DNA of 64,000 nucleotides from Frisingicoccus caecimuris. GTDB taxonomy: Bacteria > Bacillota > Clostridia > Lachnospirales > Lachnospiraceae. Shown in pieces: positions 16,619 to 24,652 of this stretch (the stretch's first letter is position 1; each line of letters opens with the position of its first letter). The position numbers and the translations under genes are program-made. Below the pieces are notes generated by a model. The model was given only the letters and a program-made list of their open reading frames with translations. It did no database searches and was not told where the DNA came from. The stretch is taken from assembly GCF_004340975.1 (NCBI RefSeq), contig NZ_SLXA01000012.1, positions 1 through 64,000 on the forward strand, in the 5' to 3' direction.

Positions 16619-17307
16619 GATAAATCTCCTAACTTATACCCGATGCCCCATACGGTAATGACATATTTCGGAGTTCTTGGATTATCCTCAATCTTGTTTC
16701 TTAACCTGCTGATGTGGACATTGACCGCATTTTCATCTCCCAGATATGCGTCATTCCAGATCAGGGAATACATCTGCTCTTTGGTATATACCTTCTTTGG
16801 GTTCTGGAGGAGCAGTTTCAGTATTTCATACTCTTTTGCTGTCAGATCCACTTTCACATTCTTTTTTGTCACGGTATAATCCGTCAGGTTCATAACCAAA
16901 TCTCCAATCACCAGCACTTCATTCTCCGGTTCTGCTGGTTTCGAGTATTGGGTGCTTCTTCGGATATTTGCCTTAATACGTGCTAACACTTCTGTCACAG
17001 AGAATGGTTTCGTAATATAATCGTCTGCCCCAAGTCCCAAACCGAGAGTCTTATCCGCATCCGTATCCTTTGCAGACACAATAATAATCGGAACTGTGCT
17101 GCTCTGCCGGATATGCTGCATGACTTCCATACCGCTGATTTTGGGAATCATCAAATCCAGCAAAACAAGGCTGTAAGAACCGTTGTCAAATTTCTCACAT
17201 GCTTCTTTTCCATCCGCAGCACAGATTACCTCATAGTTTTCCGCCTTCAAGTAGTCTTTCAGCATCTGGCTTATTTCAATATCATCTTCCACTAATAATA
17301 ATTTCAC
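16615..17307 (-). CDS. OmpR-family response regulator
   Basis: A 230-residue response regulator. The receiver domain (residues 1-115) has the acidic pair Glu7, Asp8, Asp9 and the phosphorylation site Asp51 in LVLLDLMIP. The switch Lys is in DDYITKPFS. The winged-helix domain (about 130-228) includes the recognition part ENAVNVHISRLRNKIED. Translation starts at a GTG that overlaps the end of the small HTH gene. Expected targets are the ABC genes downstream. Confidence 0.92.
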   Translation of the reverse strand: MKLLLVEDDIEISQMLKDYLKAENYEVICAADGKEACEKFDNGSYSLVLLDLMIPKISGMEVMQHIRQSSTVPIIIVSAKDTDADKTLGLGLGADDYITKPFSVTEVLARIKANIRRSTQYSKPAEPENEVLVIGDLVMNLTDYTVTKKNVKVDLTAKEYEILKLLLQNPKKVYTKEQMYSLIWNDAYLGDENAVNVHISRLRNKIEDNPRTPKYVITVWGIGYKLGDLS

Positions 17308-17498
17308 GGCTGCACCTCCATCGTTGTATTGTCTTTCCTCCGTTTATCTGCGGGTTTCTCTGCATCCTCTGGTAACAGCCATAAAGTTGATACTTTTACC
17401 GCACCTTTGATTCTGCCCGATGAACAATAATAATTTACCATTCGGGCCGTGATACCCCATTTTTCACTTGCTTCCTTAAGCGTCATATATCCATCCAT
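17304..17498 (-). CDS. Small excisionase/MerR-like HTH protein before the response regulator
   Basis: A 64-residue protein with a single helix-turn-helix (residues 1-45; YMTLKEASEKWGITARMVNY) of the kind found in excisionases and MerR DNA-binding domains, followed by a Lys-rich tail. The ATG at 17498 is chosen because AGGAGG lies 6 bases before it. The longer frame would add 47 hydrophobic residues with no start signal. It overlaps the response regulator start by 4 bases. An equivalent gene is found at 26506-26682 in the same place of the second cassette. It may act as an extra regulator of the operon; its partner DNA is unknown. Confidence 0.75.
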   Translation of the reverse strand: MDGYMTLKEASEKWGITARMVNYYCSSGRIKGAVKVSTLWLLPEDAEKPADKRRKDNTTMEVQP

Positions 17499-17528
17499 GA
17501 CTGGCCTCCTGATCTTGTACTGCCCTCT

Positions 17529-17557
17529 ATTATATTTCTTATGCTCGAAATATACAA
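17529..17557 (-). promoter_or_regulatory. Promoter of the first regulator-transporter cassette
   Basis: Minus strand TTGTAT (17557-17552) and TATAAT (17534-17529) are 17 bases apart. It lies about 30 bases before the start of the small HTH gene. Confidence 0.65.
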
Positions 17558-17605
17558 GTCGCATAGTACCATAGATCAGCAAGACTATCAACTCAAAGCG
17601 ATGAC

Positions 17606-17617
17606 TTGTTATAACAA
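17606..17617. promoter_or_regulatory. Palindromic operator candidate TTGTTATAACAA
   Basis: A perfect 12-base palindrome lies about 50 bases upstream of the -35 box of the first cassette. The second cassette has a different perfect palindrome in the same relative area. Confidence 0.45.
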
Positions 17618-17648
17618 TTATCGCCTGAATTCTATCCAAACTACAAAA

Positions 17649-17686
17649 CGCCCCAGAGCAGCATTTTATAATTGCTACTCCGGGAC
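17649..17686 (-). terminator. Terminator after orphan winged-helix copy 2
   Basis: CGTCCCGGAGTAGCA pairs with TGCTGCTCTGGGGCG (two or three G-U pairs) around an A/T loop, followed on the minus strand by TTTTG. It lies 6 bases after the stop of the winged-helix fragment. Confidence 0.7.
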
Positions 17687-17692
17687 GTTACC

Positions 17693-17938
17693 TTATCCCA
17701 CAAACTTATATCCTCGCCCAATAACCGTCTGAATCATATCCGGGTTCTTCAGCTTCCTCCTAAGCTGGCAAATCACATTATAGACCACATGCTCGCATCC
17801 AGTCACACCCTCCTTCCAAACGGCATCGTAAATCTGTTCCGGAGAAAGCACCCAACCGGGATACTGAGTCAATAGACAGAGGACATCGAATTCTTTAGGA
17901 TACAGATTAATCTCCTCTCCGGCCTCCTTACTTGGCAA
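17693..17938 (-). pseudogene. Orphan OmpR-type winged-helix fragment (copy 2)
   Basis: This 81-codon frame encodes a complete winged-helix DNA-binding domain (INLYPKEFDVLCLLTQYPG, then EHVVYNVICQLRRKLKN, ending in RGYKFVG) without a receiver. The frame opens only at a TTG codon, and no ATG with a ribosome binding site is present. The N-terminal part seen in copy 1 (RGSLVIDP) is missing, so this is probably 5'-truncated. Full-length relatives are stand-alone winged-helix proteins carried by mobile elements. It has its own terminator. Confidence 0.6.
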
Positions 17939-18022
17939 CTTATATCTCTATACCTGTTACGGCTGGTTTTATTGCCCTGAGTGGTAACAAAAAGAAAGCT
18001 GATTGGAGCGCACACCAATAAA

Positions 18023-18358
18023 CTAAATAAGGAAATCTAAAGTTGCCGTTGCAGGAACACCAATTCCCACAACGGCAGTTTTCATTTTTATGACCTGCGC
18101 TGAAGGTTTATGCTGGAGTTTTTTATCAGTGGAGTTTCTTGAACGGCTTTTCAAAAGGCTTCTTTCCTCTGTTGAGGGGCGCTTATATTTAAGTTGGAAT
18201 TCCTTGCAGAATATCTCCGTGAATTGTTCACCCCTGTCCTCCGGCGATTGCATGACCTTTTGTACTTCCCGTATCAGTTCATCTGCGGTTGTTGTATCCG
18301 GCGCACTTTCACTATCATATTCGTGCGCCCTGCGTATATTGTGGAAAATGGGGTCACA
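18023..18358 (-). pseudogene. Unidentified gene remnant
   Basis: The minus strand is open for 112 codons with good codon use but starts after a stop with no early start codon. The sequence is charged and helical (RRAHEYDSESAPD, then ADELIREVQKVMQSPEDRG and LQKYKRPST-like KYKRPSTEERSLLKSRS) and ends in a short hydrophobic tail. I do not recognise the family. The lack of a start, the position between an orphan winged-helix fragment and a flavodoxin gene, and the change of style near the end suggest the 3' part of a lost mobile-element gene. Confidence 0.35.
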
Positions 18359-18459
18359 TCAAATGGAGGATAAGGCATCCTGCTGATCGTCCACACTCCG
18401 TACCTCCGCCAATTTGATTAGCTACAGCATACCACATGATAAGTTTATCGGTCTTTTCT

Positions 18460-18939
18460 TTAAATCCCGAACCCTTCTGCCCATATTTTCAGTTCTTCCG
18501 CACTTGCATCCGCAGGAAATCTCTTTCCTTCCTTTAATTTTGCTCCCGGACAGGAAACCGCCAGTTCCTTGTTTGTGTTTCCCATACCGCTGCTGCCCGA
18601 AGTTGCCAGAGGAATAATCATCTTTCCACTCAAGTCGTACTGCTCCAGAAACGTGTTCACAATAGTCGGGGCAACGTACCACCAGATAGGGAAGGCTGTG
18701 AAAATCACGGAATACTGCTCCATGTTCTCTACTTTGTTTGCAACAGCCGGTCGGAATGACTTATCATTCATTTCCACACTGCTGCGGCTCTTTTTATTCA
18801 TCCAGTTCAGATCAGCATCCGTATATGGAACCTCCGGCTGAATCTCATGTAAATCTGCTCCGATAGCCTCTGCAAGCCGCTTCGCCAGTTTTGCTGTTAC
18901 GCCGCTGGCACTGAAATACGCTACTAATACCTTGCTCAT
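18460..18939 (-). CDS. Flavodoxin-like protein
   Basis: A 159-residue flavodoxin. The N-terminal KVLVAYFSASGVTAKLAKRL is the FMN phosphate-binding loop, and TAFPIWWYVAPTI carries the aromatic residues around the flavin ring. The C-terminal LATSGSSGMGN is the second flavin loop. It acts as a one-electron carrier or as a reductase of quinone-like compounds. The ATG at 18939 is chosen because AGGTGAGG lies upstream. A related but truncated copy lies directly upstream on the same strand. Confidence 0.9.
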   Translation of the reverse strand: MSKVLVAYFSASGVTAKLAKRLAEAIGADLHEIQPEVPYTDADLNWMNKKSRSSVEMNDKSFRPAVANKVENMEQYSVIFTAFPIWWYVAPTIVNTFLEQYDLSGKMIIPLATSGSSGMGNTNKELAVSCPGAKLKEGKRFPADASAEELKIWAEGFGI

Positions 18940-18985
18940 AATCAATACCTCACCTTTCCTGAAAATCATATTTTATCGCTGTGTT

Positions 18986-19363
18986 TTACCATAGAATACC
19001 ATAAATCCGAGGCAAATGCACCCTATCGTTTTTTGAGTATGGGTAATCGTAAAAATGCACCCTCTGACAGCCAAGGGTGCATTGTATCAATTTATGGTAC
19101 GCAAGCCAAATTGGGAATCCTACAAAAATCATATCATACTCCGACATATTATCTCTTTTATAAGCAATCTCCGGTCGGCAGCTTTCATTCCTCATTTTCA
19201 CGCTACTTCTGGAACTTTTGTCCATCCAATCCAAGTTTTCTTTTGTGTAACCTGGTGTAGGTATAATAGCAAACAAATCCGCTCCGATGGAATCTGCCAA
19301 ATTTTCTGCCACTCTCGCAGTTATACCTGTTGCTGAAAAATATGCTACCAGTTTTTTACTCAT
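18986..19363 (-). pseudogene. Truncated flavodoxin gene
   Basis: Residues 1-87 from the ATG at 19363 match the flavodoxin at 18460-18939 (AYFSATGITARVAENLADS, then SRSSVKMRN and VGFPIW). Immediately after FPIW the sequence becomes unrelated (LAYHKLIQCTLGCQRV) and ends at 18986. The second half, including the second flavin-binding loop, is absent. The junction coincides with a cluster of AATGCACCCT repeats, which points to a deletion or small insertion at that place. Confidence 0.8.
19015..19083. repeat. AATGCACCCT repeat cluster
   Basis: AATGCACCCT occurs at about 19015-19024 and 19054-19063, and its inverted form AGGGTGCATT at 19074-19083. The last two form a hairpin with a 10-base-pair stem. 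The cluster lies in the foreign 3' part of the truncated flavodoxin gene and could be the end of a small mobile sequence or a terminator. Confidence 0.55.
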
Positions 19364-19380
19364 TTGTACCACTTTCCTTT

Positions 19381-20223
19381 TCACTCTGCTTCAATAATCC
19401 GATATGCTTCTGAAGTTAATGCCTTTACAGCACGTTTGTAATCTTTATCTTTTACCAAAATATAATCCGTATTAAATGTAGAAATTGCAAATAGTCCGAC
19501 CTCATGTCTGGCCAATGCACCAGATATCTCCGATAAAATACCAATCAGAGAAAAATCCAATACTCCCTGTATGCGAAACGCTCTCCAGCCGTCACTCTGC
19601 TGTATCGTATTATCCGGTACATCCCCTGTACGGCATACCAGAGATTTTTCCTCATCGGTTTTCCCTATAAAACAATACTCCGCATCCAGATCGACTTGCG
19701 AATAGTCCTCCACCTGGCAGACACTAAATAAACCCGGAAGTACCAGCATTTCCGGCATCTCATCATCCCAGTTAGTTTCTTCCTCTTCTGTAAAAGAATA
19801 ATTGCCCTCAGCCAGACGCTCAACCTTTTCTTCAAATGGAAGTTCCGGGTCAATTCCTATTTCTTCCCAAGTAGTACCATAAGGCGCTCCTCCAGACGTA
19901 TACCCGGCAATAAATGCAAAGCGATCATCACAATCCTCATATATAGTTTCATACTTTTCACGGTTTTCTTTTTCTTTCTGTAATCGCTTTTGTTTTAATC
20001 GTTCTTCTTCTGCCCGTTTTATATTATCCAATTGTTCCTGCGAATAATTAACACCCAGTTCCTGTAAATCTTTTACTGCTGTCATAGAATCCACATGAAA
20101 CCTTTCCCTGTAATGTTTTACCATGTGCTTCGGTGTGCCCTGATAGGTAAGCAGCCACTGTTTACCTTTTTGAAGGCGGCGGCGTTTTCGTTCTTCTTTA
20201 TTCAATTTCCTTTTATTTGCCAT
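19381..20223 (-). CDS. Two-part protein: charged N-terminal domain plus C-terminal ACT domains
   Basis: A 280-residue protein. Residues 1-170 are a basic, coiled-coil-rich part (ANKRKLNKEERKRRRLQ, then KHYRERFHVDSMTAVKDLQ) of a type seen in small Clostridia proteins of unknown role. Residues 170-280 are the ACT-type ligand-binding region (FSVCQVEDYSQVDLDAEY, GVLDFSLIGILSEISG, AISTFNTDYILVK), like the COG3603 family. The ATG at 20223 is preferred because TTGGAGAAT precedes it. A broken, stand-alone ACT copy lies at 1828-2195, so this looks like a fusion of two neighbouring genes. Function is unknown; ligand sensing is likely. Confidence 0.65.
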   Translation of the reverse strand: MANKRKLNKEERKRRRLQKGKQWLLTYQGTPKHMVKHYRERFHVDSMTAVKDLQELGVNYSQEQLDNIKRAEEERLKQKRLQKEKENREKYETIYEDCDDRFAFIAGYTSGGAPYGTTWEEIGIDPELPFEEKVERLAEGNYSFTEEEETNWDDEMPEMLVLPGLFSVCQVEDYSQVDLDAEYCFIGKTDEEKSLVCRTGDVPDNTIQQSDGWRAFRIQGVLDFSLIGILSEISGALARHEVGLFAISTFNTDYILVKDKDYKRAVKALTSEAYRIIEAE

Positions 20224-20340
20224 CTGATATTCTCCAATCAATATTCTGTTTTTCACTCATTTCATACATATCCAGACGCATTATATCAAACTCCGGACAA
20301 TATTGCATACATTGCTGTTTTCTTATCAGAAATATAGAAA

Positions 20341-20712
20341 TCAATCGTTGCCTTCTGGCTGTTCATTTATGGCTTGTCTATAAAACTCAATTTTATCATC
20401 CAAATTCTGTAAATACTCATTCCATTTTTGCCGTTGTTCTAACACATACTTTCTATGTACTTCCAATATTTTCATCCGCTCCGGCATTGTACTTTTTCCA
20501 CAGTACCGCAGTTCAGAATATTTCTGAATATCTCTGAGATGCATACCTGTCTCTTTTAGTCGTCGGATAAACTTTATCCATTCAATATCGTTCTCCTCAT
20601 ATTCACGCCTGCCACCACTGTCTCTTGCTATTTTGATTAATCCTTTTTTCTCATAATACCGTAACGTGCTTTCAGGCAGGTTCGTTTTTTCAGAAATCTC
20701 GCCAATTAACAT
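20341..20712 (-). CDS. MerR family transcriptional regulator
   Basis: A 123-residue MerR regulator. The N-terminal winged helix-turn-helix begins MLIGEISEKTNLPESTLRYY and includes RRYE-like RREYEENDIEWIKF. A long dimer helix (about residues 75-115) follows. No Cys cluster typical of metal sensors is present, so the signal is probably organic. The ATG at 20712 is preferred over the ATA/ATG further upstream because AGGTG lies 9 bases before it. It is divergent from the carboxymuconolactone decarboxylase-like gene, and the spacer holds a textbook MerR-type promoter. Confidence 0.9.
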   Translation of the reverse strand: MLIGEISEKTNLPESTLRYYEKKGLIKIARDSGGRREYEENDIEWIKFIRRLKETGMHLRDIQKYSELRYCGKSTMPERMKILEVHRKYVLEQRQKWNEYLQNLDDKIEFYRQAINEQPEGND

Positions 20713-20736
20713 TTTTAATATCACCTCAAATTGTTC

Positions 20737-20767
20737 TTGACTTAAACTATGGTTTAAGTCATATGCT
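20737..20767 (+). promoter_or_regulatory. MerR-type promoter with 19-base spacer and palindromic operator
   Basis: On the plus strand TTGACT (20737-20742) and TATGCT (20762-20767) are separated by 19 bases, the over-long spacing that MerR activators correct by bending DNA. The palindrome GACTTAAAC...GTTTAAGTC (20739-20760) fills the spacer. It drives the gene at 20799. Confidence 0.8.
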
Positions 20768-20798
20768 CAAATTATAAAACTTACAGGAGGTAAATGCA

Positions 20799-21179
20799 AT
20801 GAGCAACACACGTTTTGAACTGGGGGCTGAGAAGCTTAAAGAAATTGATGGTATCGGAGGTGAAAATGTCATACAATCGTTACAAGATATTGCCCCGGAT
20901 GTAGGAAAATACATTATAGAATTTGCTTTCGGAGATGTCTATACACGGCCTGAACTTAGTATGCAGGAACGTGAAATGATAACAATTACAAGTTTACTGA
21001 CTACAGGAGGTTGTGAACCACAGTTAGAAGTACATATCAATGGCTCCCTTAATGTTGGACTTTCTCCCGAAAAAATCATCGAGACATTTATCCAGTGTAT
21101 TCCTTACACCGGTTTTCCCAAAGTTTTAAATGCCATTTATACCGCAAAGAAAATATTTGCAGAAAGGCATATCTATTAG
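20799..21179 (+). CDS. Carboxymuconolactone decarboxylase family protein
   Basis: A 126-residue all-helical protein of the CMD/AhpD fold. The core is YTRPELSMQEREMITITSL followed by GGCEPQLEVHINGSLNVG (Cys72, His79). The CXXC pair of true AhpD peroxidases is absent, so this is more like the gamma-carboxymuconolactone decarboxylase or a YurZ-type protein, and its reaction is unknown. The ATG has AGGAGG in front. The gene is divergent from merR and under a MerR-type promoter, and it ends at a strong hairpin, so it forms a one-gene inducible unit. Confidence 0.88.
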   Translation: MSNTRFELGAEKLKEIDGIGGENVIQSLQDIAPDVGKYIIEFAFGDVYTRPELSMQEREMITITSLLTTGGCEPQLEVHINGSLNVGLSPEKIIETFIQCIPYTGFPKVLNAIYTAKKIFAERHIY

Positions 21180-21589
21180 ACAAATTGTATTCTCAACAAT
21201 ACTTGAGGTAATGGCACATTACAGAAGTGCAAAATCCTGAAGCAAACCATATGTCTTACGGCTAGCTTCAGGATTTTTGTGTGATTCATTTTGCTACTGT
21301 TTTCCATTTGGATGTAATTATCTATAAGTCCTGGAAAGGCACAAGCGCAGAGTATGGCAACAATAAAGAAGAACACCAAAACACCCATGAACCAGTCATG
21401 CTCCACAAGCTGATCTGTATACTGCGATAGTAAAATAAACGCAAACAGTGCAAAGCATACCAGAGTCCAGAATAATGAAAAGCCACTCCACAGCGCCCGA
21501 GGATCACGCACCATAATTCCAATAAATGCAAACATCGCTATTAAGAATATTCCAAAAGAAATCCAGCACATCCTTTTATCCCCCACCAT
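21176..21589 (-). pseudogene. Truncated membrane protein (YdcF-type N-terminus)
   Basis: The first 90 residues hold three hydrophobic helices (SFGIFLIAMFAFIGIMV, then a WTLVCFALFAFILLS helix and LVFFFIVAILCACAFPGLI) and resemble the membrane part of YdcF/DUF218 proteins. After PGLI the sequence turns polar and unrelated (DNYIQMENSSKMNHTK) and runs through the terminator of the convergent gene. The enzymatic part of the protein is missing. An ATG at codon 7 is an alternative start. Confidence 0.55.
21231..21277 (+). terminator. Terminator of the carboxymuconolactone decarboxylase-like gene
   Basis: AAATCCTGAAGC pairs with GCTTCAGGATTT and is followed by T residues, 50 bases after the stop codon. 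Confidence 0.75.
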
Positions 21590-21606
21590 GCCTCTCGGAA
21601 ATATCG

Positions 21607-21637
21607 CTGCCGGACAAGGTATTTTGCTGTCCGGCAG
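21607..21637. terminator. Strong hairpin after the FtsX-type permease gene
   Basis: CTGCCGGACA pairs perfectly with TGTCCGGCAG across an 11-base loop. It lies 14 bases downstream of the permease stop (minus strand). The T-run is weak. Confidence 0.6.
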
Positions 21638-21650
21638 GATACTTCAAATT

Positions 21651-23933
21651 TTATAACTCGTTGATTGTTGCAGTAATCGGCATGTTACAGATGCGTTTTG
21701 CCGGAGCGAAGGGTGCAAGAAGAGAAGTGAACACAAGCAGCACCAGTATTCCTCCAATAGATGTTAAAGGGATTTGCCATGCCGTTCCCCAATAATTTGT
21801 AATCATCTGAGAATAGAGGAAATGATGCAGCGGTAACCCCAGACCACAACCTGCGAGGAGTCCAAGCGTTGTGTATGTGGCGGCTTCCATGATAATCATC
21901 TTCTTGATTTGTAAACTATCCATCCCCACTGCACGCATGGCTCCGTATTGCTTTGTTCTTGCAGACACGCTCATAGAAATACTGTTTACCGTATGAATAA
22001 TAGTAATCAATGTGATCACGGCGAGGAATCCATAAACAAACAGGCAGAACATAAAATAGGTATTTTGTGTGTCTTTGTTTTGTGCCAGTCGATCATAAAA
22101 GCGATAATGTCCATCTGCTAATGCGTGAAGCTCATTTACATTCTGCTCTGTTGCTTTTTTGGACAGCTGTACGTCAAGAACAGCATAGGCATCTTTGCCT
22201 GTAATCTCCTTGAACCTTTTCTCTGAGCAAATCACAGTTGGCTGATCCGATGTATCAAAGGGACTATCTTTCAAGACTCCAGCCACGTTAAGCTCTGTCT
22301 GCTCCAGCTGAATCGTATCGCCAACCTTCAAAGAGTTGCTTTTATCAAAAACCGTCAGTACACCGTTGCCTTCGGAGACAGCCGATATATCACCTGCAAT
22401 CAAATCTTCTGCTGCCCACTGAAACTGCTGATTCTCATAAGAAATCAAATCAATTTGCCCCAATTCCCCTTCATATTCTGCAGGAAGGCTTTGATACATC
22501 CGCCCAAATACCCGCTTTACATACGGCCGGCTTTCCACCTCTTTGGCAAAACTTTGTTTAATTTCGCACAGATTATCAGGACTACTATAAAAGACATCTG
22601 GTGCCCATGGCTTTAAGGGATTGAGTGCCATATTCACCCATTGTATAAGAACGGAAAAGCTCAAAATCATAATGATGCTGAGTGCAAAGGAGCCAGTCAT
22701 GAGAAGTAGATTTTTGGGAGAGGATACGGCATGATGAATCCCCAAGTCCATCTCAATTTTCAAAAAGTTCCTCTTGATTGGCCGAGATGCGTTCCCATTT
22801 TCGGAAAGATTTCCGGTAACAGCCGCAACCGGAGAAACACCTGCCGCCCGCCTTGCTGGAGAGATGGAAGATAACAGCACGGTCAAAACACCAACGACAA
22901 TTCCGCTGATGATACCGACACTACTAATCCCAAATAGCGGAATCTGTACAAACTCAGTGCCCGCACCAAACCGGAGCAGTGCACAAAGCATCCATGTACC
23001 CACAATCCCTACTATCACGCCAATCGGAACCGCTGTTTTGCACCAATAGAGCGCTTCCAACTTGACTATGTGCATAACTTGTGCCCGGCTTGCTCCAATA
23101 CAACGAAGCATTCCAAAAAATTGTGTTCGCTCTGCGGTTCTGCTGTTCAGACTTCCCGCAATCATAAAGACTCCCGCAGCCAAAACCAGAACAAACAAGA
23201 TTGTAGCTACAAGGTACATTCCCATGATGTAAGAATCACTGCTGAATCCAGTTAATCCCAGCAAAGCCGTGTTTTCGGATAATGTTTCATCGGTAAAGCC
23301 ATAGGTTTTCCGCAGCTCTGCAATTACCTTACGAATATGGATATTCTCGTCAAAGCGCACAAAACAAACGGGAGCAAGCTTACTTCCTTCTGCTTTTGCA
23401 AGACTTTGGAAGGAGTCCCAATTTAGAAAAGCCCCCACAATATCGGCATCTGTGGTAATGGTAACATCTCCTCCAAAACCGGAAATCGTATAGTCAAAAT
23501 CTCCAGCTGGTGTATGTACGGTAATCGCATCTCCAATCTTCAGAGAAAGCAGTTCTTTTGCACGATTCGAAAGTAAAATTTCATCCTCTTTTGTAGGATA
23601 TCGGCCCTCCGTCAAATTGTCATAGATCTCCGTTAGAATCGCATTATCACCACCTACGATGACGCAGCTTTTTCCATTGATCGTATAGTCTTCGGATAAA
23701 TCAAAGTTCAGTCCGTCATAACGGGAGGACGCCATCACATCTGTTTGCTGTGCGATTTGCTCAATCTGCTGCTCAGATGGCTCCTTCAACATGATATGCC
23801 AGTTCCCATGTTCTTCGATCACTCGTGTCTTTTCCATGCGGATCGCCATATCTGCCATACTGAAAATCATCGTAACCAACAGCACTGAAATGATGATGCA
23901 CAGCATCGTCATCCGATTCTGTCTCTTCCGCAC
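21651..23933 (-). CDS. FtsX-type ABC transporter permease; start disrupted by a frameshift
   Basis: A membrane protein of about 760 residues with the layout of MacB/BceB-like permeases: an N-terminal helix, a large extracellular domain, three helices with the FtsX motif, and a second copy of the same unit (FtsX blocks near residues 235-345 and 640-750). It works with the ATPase just upstream. The usable start at 23933 is a GTG in the middle of the normal N-terminus. Upstream, deleting one G near 23970 gives VKRSYLSLIPISAKVRKRQ from a GTG at 23976 with a good GGGAGGTG site. The same change gives the ATPase a normal short end. This looks like a one-base insertion. Confidence 0.85.
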   Translation of the reverse strand: MRKRQNRMTMLCIIISVLLVTMIFSMADMAIRMEKTRVIEEHGNWHIMLKEPSEQQIEQIAQQTDVMASSRYDGLNFDLSEDYTINGKSCVIVGGDNAILTEIYDNLTEGRYPTKEDEILLSNRAKELLSLKIGDAITVHTPAGDFDYTISGFGGDVTITTDADIVGAFLNWDSFQSLAKAEGSKLAPVCFVRFDENIHIRKVIAELRKTYGFTDETLSENTALLGLTGFSSDSYIMGMYLVATILFVLVLAAGVFMIAGSLNSRTAERTQFFGMLRCIGASRAQVMHIVKLEALYWCKTAVPIGVIVGIVGTWMLCALLRFGAGTEFVQIPLFGISSVGIISGIVVGVLTVLLSSISPARRAAGVSPVAAVTGNLSENGNASRPIKRNFLKIEMDLGIHHAVSSPKNLLLMTGSFALSIIMILSFSVLIQWVNMALNPLKPWAPDVFYSSPDNLCEIKQSFAKEVESRPYVKRVFGRMYQSLPAEYEGELGQIDLISYENQQFQWAAEDLIAGDISAVSEGNGVLTVFDKSNSLKVGDTIQLEQTELNVAGVLKDSPFDTSDQPTVICSEKRFKEITGKDAYAVLDVQLSKKATEQNVNELHALADGHYRFYDRLAQNKDTQNTYFMFCLFVYGFLAVITLITIIHTVNSISMSVSARTKQYGAMRAVGMDSLQIKKMIIMEAATYTTLGLLAGCGLGLPLHHFLYSQMITNYWGTAWQIPLTSIGGILVLLVFTSLLAPFAPAKRICNMPITATINEL

Positions 23934-24652
23934 CTTTGCAGAAATCGGAATAAGACTAAGATAGCTTCTCTTTCACGGCACCTCCCGAAATCGGTCAGTA
24001 CACCATCCGATACCTGCAATACCCGATCAGCCGTTTGTGCGATACTGCGGTTGTGGGTAATCATAATAATGGTCTGCTCGTATTTTTGGGATGCCTCTTT
24101 CAGCAGGGCAATTACCTCGCTGCTGTTCTGGCTGTCCAGATTGCCTGTCGGCTCGTCAGCTAATATCAGGGCTGGCCGGGTAATGAGCGCACGGCCAATC
24201 GCCACTCTCTGCTGCTGGCCACCGGAAAGCTGGTTGGGCAGATGGTTCCGGCGCTCTTTCAGGTTCAACACCGTCAGCAGCTCTTCCAGATACTTCTTAT
24301 CCGGCTTCTGGTAATCCAACAGCATCGGGAAGATGATATTCTGCTCCACGGTCAGCTCCGGGATCAGGTTGAACGCCTGAAAGATAAAGCCGATGTTCCT
24401 GCGCCGGAACACGGTCAGCTTTCGGTCGTTCATAGAAAAAATGTCCTTGCCGTCAATCAGTACCTTACCCGAAGTCGGCGTGTCCAAAGCACCGATCATA
24501 TTCAGTAGCGTACTTTTACCGGATCCGGATTCCCCGACGATTGCTACATACTCGCCCTTGGGGACAGAAAAGCTGACATCCTTCAACGCCTTTACAGCGG
24601 TTTCTCCGCTGCCATAGGTCTTACTAATTCTTTTGACCTCTAATAAGTTCAT
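23909..24652 (-). CDS. ABC transporter ATP-binding protein (MacB/LolD/BceA type)
   Basis: A 247-residue ATPase. Walker A is GESGSGKS, the signature LSGGQQQRVAIGRAL, and Walker B LILADEPTGNLDS, followed by the switch His in MITHN. The family includes BceA, VraD and MacB, which power FtsX-type permeases that free antimicrobial peptides from the envelope. The last 20 residues (from REREAILV) are abnormal. With the one-base correction described for the permease, the protein would stop after a short basic end about 13 codons earlier. A pair of TTGTAGG repeats upstream (24753-24770) is a likely regulator site. Confidence 0.9.
   Translation of the reverse strand: MNLLEVKRISKTYGSGETAVKALKDVSFSVPKGEYVAIVGESGSGKSTLLNMIGALDTPTSGKVLIDGKDIFSMNDRKLTVFRRRNIGFIFQAFNLIPELTVEQNIIFPMLLDYQKPDKKYLEELLTVLNLKERRNHLPNQLSGGQQQRVAIGRALITRPALILADEPTGNLDSQNSSEVIALLKEASQKYEQTIIMITHNRSIAQTADRVLQVSDGVLTDFGRCREREAILVLFRFLQRCGRDRIG

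Noticed and set aside
18090-18386. 98-codon plus-strand frame in the gap before the flavodoxin gene
   Set aside because: The minus-strand frame in the same place has more coding-like composition; the plus frame is rich in Ser, Cys and Leu and has no ribosome binding site.
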